Assembly (NCBI GenBank): GCA_033439265.1
Contig: JAVTVX010000016.1
Coordinates: 17,282,701-17,346,700, forward strand
Direction: 5' to 3'
Source: Dillenia suffruticosa
Taxonomy: Eukaryota > Streptophyta > Magnoliopsida > Dilleniales > Dilleniaceae
Length of the DNA: 64,000 nt
Positions 48,901-60,700 of this stretch are shown piece by piece. The notes beneath the pieces were generated by a model that saw nothing but the letters and a program-made list of their open reading frames with translations, was not told where the DNA came from and searched no databases. A program made the translations under genes and the position numbers. Position 1 is the first letter of the stretch. Every line of letters starts with the position of its first letter.

Positions 48901-51900
48901 ACACCTGCTTGTACACTTTGCCTTTCATTGAGTGAATCCTTTAAGTGCACTTCCCCAATGTATGCAGGTCAATAGTACCTCCTCTTTTTGAGCTGCTAGT
49001 TGTTTTTGCCTTTTTCGTTAACTTCAATTTCACCTCAGTCTTGTTTGCACATAGAATTAGTTTCAAACAGTCAATGACTATGAACTGAGATCATTGCATG
49101 TATTCAACTGCTGTCCCTTGTTTTTCCCAATTTTACTCATGCCACTATGTAAGGCCGGCCTCTCCTAGGAGTCCCATGCATGAATCCACCTTGGAACAAA
49201 CAAGAAGAAATGGAATACCCACAAATCATATCAAAAATTCATTCACATCACTGTGTAAGGCCTGCCCGTCCTTGGAGACCAATGAAAACACCTCCTTGGA
49301 ACAAACAAGAAGAAATGGGAGTAGCCACTCAATTGCACATTCATGTCCAATGATAATAACCAATTTTGAGATGGAAATTACTTTACCTTCTTAGGTACAG
49401 TGCTTATAGACACTTGTCGATCAAATAATTTCCTAGCTGCAATTGTACTCTCTGGAGTACCATAACTAACTCGCCTTCCTTCATTTTCAAACTGTTCTAT
49501 TGAAAGTTGTCTTGCCATGCCACCAGTAGAACTTCCGTTCTCTGCAGCCACAACCACCTGCATGATGCAATATGCAGCAGCATCAGAAGTCCAGAAAATT
49601 ATGGATCATAAGATCATTCAATTATTCAAAGAAGAATTTCAAAACAAAACAATAAGAAAAGATAAAGATCTGACACTTACAGCCCTGTGATGCAACCGGA
49701 CACCAACTGGGGGGATTTCGTTTAAAATAGCAGATTCACGCATAATTAATGCAGGGTGCTGTTTTAAAGTCATGGTAGCCTCTTCACTACAATCTGAGTC
49801 TTGCACTTGCCCAATAAGCCCATTAGTTTGCCTAGCTTTGGCAGCTGCTATTGCTGCACTTATGGCCTCAGCTTCAGCTGCTGAGGCCTCAACCAGGTAT
49901 TCAACACCTTTACTTGGAGTCCTGCAGAATCATCTTTATTTGAATACTTCCCTTAAGTGATAACTGATGTGGATACAGAAAAGCTTACCCAGGTTGGGGA
50001 AGTGTGGTGCTTTCCATGCTGATTTCTCCATGCATATCACCACTGGTAGGAAGAACAACAGAATTTTTAAGAGCAACTGGACCTTTAGGAATTGCTTCAA
50101 GAAATGTTTGCCCATTTCTCCCATCAGCAGGTGAAAATCTTTCAGGCAATCTCTCTCCTTGTGAACTCACCATACCAGTTGCAGCAACTGAAGAAGGAGC
50201 TGTCATCTCAGTAGGACTTTTATCTTCCAAAACAAGCAAGTCATCAAGCAAAGCACCTGCAGTTAACACCAACTATAGTTATGCTAATATTTGTTGAACC
50301 AATATATTAAGCACCCCAGTTGGCCCATACAATTTGCTGCCTTTCTGATTTCATATTCCAAGAAAACAAAATGGTAATAATAGAATGGCTAAATCATTAT
50401 ATGGTGTTAAGGTTTTTAAGAGCAATCACCCAACTGAATGAAATAAAAAATTCCAACATAGCTATATTTTGAGATGTTCTTCACATCGGCGCTTCGACAC
50501 TAGAAGCAAGGGGCTTGGCATGACATTCTTTAAGATGAAAAGCGAACATGCTCTAGGATTATTTTAATAGTGCAATAGAAGACTATTTGTGGCTACAGGT
50601 TCCAAAAAACCTTTTGATGAAGTGCATATAGCTAATGAGACGGAAAGATGTCAAGGAAAGAAAGAGGGGGCAGTGTGGTGATTTATCAGGAGTGGAGAAA
50701 GCTAATTATCATGTGTGCAGGAACTTTTGTTGTTCATCTTTAAGGTATTGGGTAATGCTGCAAATGGAGGAAATTGATAGATCAGGGAATCTCCCTTCTT
50801 GTTCACCTTGGTCATGAAGACCTGAACAAGATGCTTTCCAGAATTTCTAAGCTACGGTGATTCAGTGGCTTTCCTTTGGGGGCAGGGGAGTTTGAGTTAA
50901 CAATATCTAAACTATCTTTTTACAGATAAAGCAATTAACTTTTAAAAGGCAGAAATGAAACAGTTGCCCATTTCAAATGCTTCTCGAATGTTTCTGAGGT
51001 TTTCTCTAGCCCAAAGATTAACCTTTCAAAAGGTAATTTATTTCAAACAGGATAGAATCCGAACCAAGGAGGTATCAGATATAGCCAGCATTCCAACAGA
51101 AAAACAAGGTCAATCGGTACTTGTCTTACTCGGTGATGCTGCTGAGTGCCAAGTATAACGACATAAAGATTTAGGATGGTATTACCAAGAGAATTTAAAG
51201 GAAACTAGCAAGGTTTAAGAGGTATTTCCATGTACTTTTTTGAAATCTTGAGCAACTCCACTGCCTCTTGGGGAAGAGGGGGAGAGTGGCAGATGGAAGC
51301 TCATGAGGTCAACAATTCATAAAGCTGGTCTGTGAATTAGATCCAATAAGCTTACTAAATATTTTTATTGATGAAGTATCAACACATGAGAAACCAAAAT
51401 AGGAAATTCATTAGGGCATTCCTTTTTCTACGACGCATCGCACCGAATCCCAAATGTAGTAACAAGTTAGCAAGGGTCTCTAGGACGTTGCCGGAAGCGA
51501 CGCGCCACCTCGCCACCTGGATGTGGTGTCAAATAAGCAAGGATTCTCACATTTATGTGGACAGGTACAGGTAACGAAGTTAGTTCACAAAAATAGGATT
51601 CGCCTAACCATTTGGAACATAACATCCATAACTGGTAAGTTGGGAGAGACAGAAGAAGTAATGATTAGACGAAAAATTAATATTATGTGTTTTCAAAAAA
51701 CTAACTGGGTTGGGGAGAAGACCAGAGAAGTAGAGTCTTATGACCATAAGGTTTGATATATAGGTAAGGATAGAACTAAAAATGGGGTAAAACTAATTAT
51801 CCCTAAAAACTTACAACAGGATATAGTGGAGGTATGAAGGAAGGGAGATAGAATTTTGCTTATCAAACTAGTTAGTAGAGAAAAAATAATTAATATAGCA

Positions 51901-54717
51901 AATGTTTATGCATCTCAAATAGATGTAAATGCAACTATTAAATAACAATTCTTGAAAGACCTAGATAAATTTATACAAATCATATCTAATGGAGACAAAT
52001 TATTTATTGGAAGAGATCTAAATAGGTATATAGAAGAAAATAATGAGAGATTTGAAACCGTACACGGAAACTTTAGTTTTGGTAGTAGAAATAAGATTAG
52101 GGATACCATTTTAGAGTTTGTCATGACATTTGATTTGATACTCGTAAATACTTTTTTCAAAAAAAAAAAAAAAAGAGTCGCACATAATTATATACAAAAG
52201 TGGATCAAATGCCAGATTAATAGATTTCTTCCTTACTACAAGAGGCGATAGAATGACTCGACACATTGCAAGGTTATACCGGGAAAAGTGTAGTTTTAGT
52301 TTTAGATGTGAGTGCCCCTACAAGGCAAAAGAAGAATCATCAATTTATGGATCCAAAAATTTAGTGAACGAATTTGAAAGAGGAAAAGGTGACAATTTTT
52401 AGAGACAAATTAATTCAATTAGCTATCCGGTTTGCCAATGATGATTCGGAAACCAATTGACTAGAAATGTCTAATAATATTAAGAATTTAGCTAAAAAGA
52501 TTTTTGGCGTATCTAGGGGTCACGCCAATAGACAAGGAGTCATAATAGTAGAATAAGAAAATCTAAACTATTATATAAACCAATCGAGAGAATTATAGGA
52601 ACCCTAAAAGTAAGAGAGGTAATGATGCGTTTAAGAAATACAAGATTGCAAAAAAAAATGAAGAAAATTATTCACGAATCGAAAAATAAAGTGTATAATA
52701 AATTCTATAAAAAACTAGAAATAAAGGATAGAGAAAAAGAGTTTTACAGAATTGCCAAATTAAGAGATAGGAAGAGAAAAAGTTTAAATGGTGTTAGATG
52801 TATTAAGAGTGATATCAATACCAATAGTGTCCTTGTAAGAAATGAGGACATAAGAAAACATTAGAATGATTATTTTGATAACCTGTTTAATGTTGAAGGC
52901 ACAAAAAATATCAATGATATCGTAATACCTGTAGAAGAGATCAATAGGGATTTTAAATGTAAAATTTTTCCTCATGAAGAAAGGAAGGTCCTAAAGAAAA
53001 TGAAGAATAATAAAATCTAGTACCTAATGGCATCCTTATTGAGTTGTGAAAGTATTTGAATGTACTGGGGGTAGGAATATCGATAGATCTTTTTAATAAA
53101 ATTAGGCAAGCCAAAAAATACCCCAAGCATGGAAAGAGAGCACAGTTTACCACTATATAAGAATAGAGGTGACATACATGATCGCTCTAATTATAAGGAA
53201 ATTAAATTTATTAGTCATACTATAAAGTTATGGGAGAAAGTGATAAAGTACATATTGAGATTGGAAATAACTGTTTCAGAATAAACTCGGATTCATATCG
53301 GGACGATCCAACACTGAAACTATTCACTTGCTCACATTTGACGGAGACGTTTAAAACACATAAGAAAAAATTGCATATGGTATTCATTGACCTAAAAAAA
53401 AATGATATGATTCCTAGAGACATGTTGGGATGAACATTGATAAAGAAAGGGATTTACTTGAAATACATTGATCTCATAAAAAATATATATTAGAGAACTG
53501 TAACTAATGTAAGAATCTGTAAGGGTTTAAATTATAGTTTTCCAATTAACATTGGACTTCACTAACACTCGACATTAAATCCTCTCCTTTTTGCAATAGT
53601 GATGAATGAAATAACGAAAAGCATACAAGATGAAGTGTCGTGGTGTATACTGTTGTTATAAGTACCAAGATATATGATAAGAAAAGATCAAATTCAAAGG
53701 AAAATCAATGATGTTAGAGATGCAACAGGGCATTTGGGTTGACCTTCATAGGATAGTATGGTGGCTGTTGGAGATCGAGCATAAATGCCACAAGGGCAGC
53801 ATATACTATATTTTATTTTTTTTTACTTATGTGGGGCTAGTTTCTTTAACTTGTTCGGATGCACGCATGGCGTGAGTGACTCTTCTATGATCGAACACTT
53901 TATAAACCTTTTGCCATCACCGAAGAAAATGAAGCCGGCTTAGGTTCCTAGTTAATAGCAAGAGGTGCTCAATAGAATGTCTGAATCAAGTTTTTTCTCC
54001 AAAAGCTTAAGGTGATGGAGTAACGATTTTCACAGTTCCTATCACATGTGCAACCACAACAACTTATAAGATGGTCCCAAATATGTGGAATGTTAAATGG
54101 GACTACAGGAGCCTGGTGGGATTTAAACTGAGGATCTCATACCACACGAAAACATCCCTTCCAAAAGCTTAAGTTGATGGAGCAAGGTGTTTTATTTATT
54201 TAACATCTCAACACAGTGCAGATTTGCTGATACAAGTAAGCTGTTGGACGCTTTAGGATCCTTTATTGAGATCCTTTAAAAGCCAAAGTTTGATACGAGC
54301 CAGGTTACTAAGACTCAAGTATGAGTATCCAGTGCAGATACATGTCCAAAAGCCTGACTCATCTAATTCTTAATTTTAGGGTAGGTGGAATCAAGAGCAA
54401 ACTTCTATGTGGGCAACTTAGAAAAATAGCTGTGGATATAAACCTAGTAGATATAAATAATATTAGTAGAAAAATACTGTTATTACTGATATAGCAAAGA
54501 AATATGAAAATAATGGTAGAAAGTTATACATTTAAAAATTCTTTCAAAATAAATAAAAAAAAAAATTAAACTTATGTTTTATTCATACGATAAAAAAGGG
54601 AGGGGATTCTTGGGTCACAGGATTCCATATTAAATGTTGATTCCTATTTCTTCAAAGCCCTGGCTACATCTTAGTGATGTGGCTCAAGCTTCAAGTATCT
54701 CTGAGCATGTGGGGGGG

Positions 54718-54761
<44 letters not shown>

Positions 54762-57700
54762 ATCACTGAGACAACAAGAGAGAGATTGAAATGGTTTCTT
54801 GTTTCTCTGATGACCAACTCATATTCCACATTCATGATTGTGTCGTGTTACATCAACATGGGCATCTTGCCGAGTTTGATAAATCCAGATATCAGTTTTT
54901 GATTGTGAAATATGGAAATGTTGTATGGATATCCGAGGTTAAAAAGGTTTCCACAAATTTCTACAAAGGGAGAACAAGGAGGAAGGGATGTGCATTTTAT
55001 TATGGACAAGGTCTTTTCAAGTCCACAGTCCCTCCCGAAATCAACTTGTTTGCTAGGGAAGAAATTTGAGAAAGGATCTTGGCAGTGGACAATCTCCAAA
55101 AGATTTGTTTGGTGAGAAAAATTCTATTTTTAGGGGGATGAACAACTTTCATTACTATTTCGTTGTCACACACGTGGAAACATATATCATATTTAAATTT
55201 TTAATTATGATAAAAAACTTATTTATTTTAATTGTTTCATGGCTTTTAATTTAACTTTATTATTAATATCTAGTTATATATACAATACAAATATTTTAAA
55301 CTAAAATTGAATAAGAAAAAGTTATTTACAATAGTTTTACTTTTAACAGTTTAAAACAACTACGGAAGTAGCTCAATTCATTTTTAGAGTAGGAGGATGG
55401 GCTTCCCTACCCATCCATCTCTTTCCTTTGCACCAGAATTGAAGCCACCATTTTTTTCTTGAAGACAAAGCTACGGCTTCAAACAGGGAAAGACAGATAC
55501 AGAGGTTGTAAACAAGATTAAGACAAGTAATGTTATGATGGTAGATTCTGACAGCTACTTCATATCAGACTTCTTCAAGCTCCTGTTTCCACGTCATTGT
55601 TGGGTCATGTTGACCACAATGGGGATACATAGGCCAAAACTGCCAAGTTCAGGTCAAAGACAATGGAGGGAGAGAAAGAGGAGCTATTTTCTAGAAGCAA
55701 GAATCCTCCTGACCTTTGTTGACATGTGACTCAAAAATTTTAAGGGCAGTTCAAAAATAAAGTATCACTCCAATTTTCTAAGAAAAATGGAAAATGATTC
55801 CTAGATATTCTGGACAAGGAAAATATGTTCAAATCTAATATTTTTCCAAAATAAAAAGAGGAAAACATGGTTTTCTTTTCCAAAATTTACACTAAACAGA
55901 GAGAAGCTCAAATTGAGCTTCTCCAATTTTTTCCAAAATTTCTTCACAAATTAGAAAACTCGATTCTCTCTCTCTCTCTCACTCATAAACACCAACCCAT
56001 CTGGAATCTCTAATGGCTCTGTCATCCACCTCTCTTATGACAGTGAATGCTTGATTTTTGGCCCCAAATTCCACCCCACATTGCTTTGGCAAACAGATGA
56101 CCATGGATGATCTCACCGCCAAACAAATGCGAATCACCCACCAAGAAACAACATACCATGACTACATTTATTTCTATTGCAATTCTGCAAACGAATTCCA
56201 CGCTGTGGTGAGGTTTTGCAAATGGACAGCCAAAAACGCGAACTGCGTGTTTGGCATAAATTTTGATATTTTTAGTCCTAATATTTCAACTTTTTTTTTT
56301 TTTGTAAGTTTGAGTGAGCTAAATAGATTTTTTTTTTTTTTTTTGGCTATTTGGGTAAACAGTTTGTATAAATTTCAATCCATTCAGAGCACCCGGTTGA
56401 ACAACCCATAGAAATGGCTGCTCACTCTTGGCACCTGTTGCTATTTCAAGAGATCAGTTTTGGTTGTTTTGACAACACTCAGAAGGCTCACATGGATTAC
56501 ATATTTTGGTGCTTGCTTGTGAAGTCATGAAATGAAGTTGGTGGTTGTTTTGGAAATACTCCCAAAGCTCACGTGGATTATAGATATTAGTGTTTGCTTG
56601 CAAAAGCCAGGAAATGCAGTTGGTGTCCCCCTACAGCAATGAACTTGACAATTTGGTGCTCACATAGATTACAAATATGCTAACAATGCTCATTCCAGAT
56701 AGTGCATTATGTTGACAATCACTGCGGTTGAGGATCTCATTGCTTGGCCCATCGTGCATTATGAAATTTGGTTGCATTTGTAATGTTTCCATGGAGAACA
56801 CCCATTTATTTCTACAGTTCTTGAGGGAAAAATTAAGGATGTGAAGAAAATGTTTGATTCAATGTGTGAGAGAACTCTCAAGTTTGATTCAATGTGTGAG
56901 AGAACTCTCAAGTCTTGGAATGCTATTATTACGGCATGTGTTGAGAATTATTGGAATGCTATTATTAATTTTTTTCCAAAAATAACTTGTTGAAATTTCA
57001 ACATTTAGCCAAAAAAAAAAAAAAAGATATTAATGTAACAAGTTATAACTTGAAAATTCGGTTTATTTTGAATACAATTTTTGTTTTTTCCTTTATCTTT
57101 AAATAAAAAACAATGCATTTTGAACATGCTTTTAATTTTTCTCACTAGGAAAAATGTCTTGAAACTTTGAGAAATGAACATGCTTTCTAAATTTTCCATC
57201 ACTGAATAAAAACTGGAAATGGGGTAGGAAATTGTAGCCAGAAGACGAAAAATGTTTTCTCTTACTGAATGGCCCATTAGTTTTTTGGTTCTCTCATGTT
57301 TCGACGGATGGTTTTGCCATGGCTGACTTTGGAAGAGGTTGTTTCCCCTTGTTATCTTCTAATAGACGTTTTCTAATCCAAAATATTGAAAAACACACAC
57401 CAACAAAAAAGGAAAGGAAGGGACAAAAAAAATCCCTTTAGATTGACATGCAATAAATTGTCTTACCTCCTCGTAATCCACCATAGACAAAGACATAGTC
57501 TCCAATTGCAGCAGCAGCATGCCTACAGCGCCTCATGCATAAAACTGCAGCGTTTTCACATGCTGCATCAGGACTACTCCTTCCTGTCCTCATACTTGTA
57601 ACAACCGACTTTGTATCGCACCAGACCCCAGCTATAGTATCCAGCACTAACCACAGATGAGAAAGAAAAATCAATTTTGAAGGAGCAACAAATGATAGAA

Positions 57701-60700
57701 TACAAATATGTATGGCAAAAGAGATAACAAACTACGGATGACTGCATTAGGAGAGGATTAAGTAGATTTAACATTGTGTTGGGGACTTATTAGAAGATCT
57801 AGGATAAGCAGCAGGAAAAACTCAAGGAAAGTAATATTCCTGAGAAGAATTAGATCCATAAGCATTAGATATTGCATTATACTGCTGACAGTAATATAAA
57901 TTTGCAAGTAATTGTACAGTTCCTCCTTTCAGGATCTCTTTCCTTTTGATATATGCAGGGTGGGGGATTAGGTGTAGGTTGTGGTTGAAGCGTGGTAAAA
58001 ATGGGGGACCTGGCATATCTCCTATCAGGAGCAACATTGATTATTTATGCAAGATTTAAGATCAAAATCAAAGAAAAGCTGAAAATATTCTGAAGTTCCC
58101 ATAAGTCAGAAGAAGGGCATGTGTTGAAATGAAGGATAAGCCTACCGGCTTCATGGTTTCAAGTTAGAGCTATTACAGGTCCAGCATGCAGCAGCAGCAT
58201 TATGAGGAGCAAGAATCAAGCTAACAAAACATTCCAATCAAATGAATGTTGCTTTTGAAATTGAAACTTCACATAGTACCACATCCCAAGAGAGGAGAAT
58301 GCAGCATAAGCCGTATTTCAAAGTTTCTTGGGCTTCAGGGCTCTTCAGAGTACACTTCTGCTTTTGTGACATGATTACAGGGCTTTGTCTTTTAATTATT
58401 CATCAGTTCTGCATTATGCTTGGTAAAGCAGGCAGAATTGAGGGACAAATGACAGAAAACATGCCATGTGATGCAGGATCAATAGAAAGGGGGAGAACAG
58501 AGAGAAAAGAGGAGAAAAGGAGAATAGTAACGAGAAGAGGTCTAGAGGGAGGACGCAGGAGGGAGAGAGAGGGAGAGATAGAGAGAGAGAGAGAAGATAT
58601 CTCACCCAAGAAATTCAACACAAAATTCTAATAGCATTATTCTTATTTGACATGGATATGCTTTTGTAGAAGAGGGAGAAGAGAGGGAGGGAGGTGGCAA
58701 GGAGGCAATATGTCACTCAGCATTTGGATATGGCAACATATTGCCCCCCTCAAAAGGCAGAGCATTGCACATTTTGTGCCAAATTCTTTAAATTGCATCC
58801 TATTTAGGGTACATACTACATATCACCATATTTATAACAATGGCCCCATGTCGATCTAAACATAACAAGCAGGAAAGGTTGATGTTCATTGAAACACTAC
58901 TCCACCTAGTTACAATAACTTGGATCTAGAGACCAATTTTAGCCATTGAACACACACACACACAAGATGAAAAAGGAGCTTCAAGAGAGCACGTGGACCA
59001 TTGCTGTCTTACATAGCTTTATAGCAGACCAAAATAATACGTCTCATTTACACATTTGACAAAGAAGGCCATCTAACAGAGGAATTTGGTGGGACAGACT
59101 AAGCTATTTCCATATCTTTGAGACAATGTCCTTAATTAAAAAAGGGAAAAATTACCATCAGCAAAATCTCTAACTAAATCAATATAGGATAAGGATATGA
59201 ATGAATAGAACCTGCAATATTTAATGCATCTTCTACCATACGGCCACCACCAACTGCCCCTCCAGACACATGGAGCCGTGCATTCACAAAGGCCTAGAAG
59301 GTGAAAGCATTGAGCCGGTAACACTCCATAAACAGTTAGCCAAGCAAGAAGAAACGAAAAAAGGAAAAAGAAAGACAAGATGATAAAGGAACTCACAGCT
59401 GCATGTTGATATCTTGGAGATGGTGAGATACCAGGAGCAACAGCCCATGCCCACTGGCCATCCCTGTGTTTTGCAAGACCATAGGCACTGGCCAGTGGCT
59501 GACAAAGAGAACATTAGTTAGGGAATCAAAATTTGTTTGACAAAAATTACAGAAGTTAGACTAGGAAGCTTAAAAATGAATATTTTGTAAAATTAGCTAC
59601 TGGAAGGCTGAAAAGGGGATAGGCAGACAAGCAAAAACATGAGAGAAGTTGTAATTATGGTTGTTAAAATTCCAGGCAGTGCAGATTATATTCTTCATAA
59701 ACCAGTCATGAGATTGTGAATGTCAAACATTGCAAGTAAGCATGAATATGCCAAAATCTTCCCATACCCATTTACCTTCAGGAACATATTTTTTAACCTG
59801 AGAGAAGATGTGGCTCAACAAAGGGACAAACTTCAAGGTAGGTCTTGAAAAGAGCTTTTGGTTCAGTGAGTGGTTTGGGAAGTACCAAATCAAACGATTA
59901 AAGAAAAGAGGAATGGTTCCAGATATGGTCTTTGGTTCAATAGTCCTTAGGTGTCCAATACCTCAAAACCCCACCCCACAAAAAAAAGCATAAAGTCAGA
60001 TTACATGCAAAAGGAAGAGTTAATCTTGAAAATGGATAAACAGAGACAAGAGAAGATTAAAGCATTTTTCGCATTTAAAGTTCTTTTAAAATATTCCAAG
60101 AAGCTGAGGACCAAAGAAAACTTTGGAGGGGTTTGAAGGATTACATGTCACTATAACCAACTAGCTGTAGACCTCAAACAAAGCTTGAAGAAAAATGAGT
60201 GGTTATAACAACCCTGACTAGTTTGGACCAGCCAGGTTGAGTTAAATTGGGTTCAGTTCCTGTTATGTTATATTATTGATAATACATACTTATCACATCA
60301 CTATGCTGATTTGGCCTCTTGTTCAATTGTAGTTGAACTAGTGAGTGGTGGACCATGAGCTCTTTTTACTGAATCATTGTCTATTCGAGTTTTGAACACA
60401 TCGATTTTTCCCACTTCCTAATTCTCGTAATTGGTCTCTATTGGTTTTTGTGAGATGCACTTTGACAATAGTATTTGATGAATACATTTTTCAATCTAGG
60501 AAATTAAAAGATAAAAAATGCTTATGAAGGTGTTGGAAAATATGCTAATAAAATAACAAATAATGCCTTAGCAAAATTTATCCCAAATAGTTAGCAAACC
60601 ACATCTACATGTACAAAGGAAAAATGCATGAATAAAAAATAAACAAATCATGTTCTGCTAAAATTATGTCATGTGTAGCTCACCACACCACTTGCATCTC

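Noticed and set aside
54720-55069. Open frames around 54.8-55.1 kb
   Set aside because: One is coded by the microsatellite. The 92-codon frame matches nothing I recognise and has no gene structure around it.
58403-58631. Open frames in the GA-rich stretch
   Set aside because: Low-complexity GA/CT sequence keeps several frames open by chance, and the stretch lies in a BSL intron.
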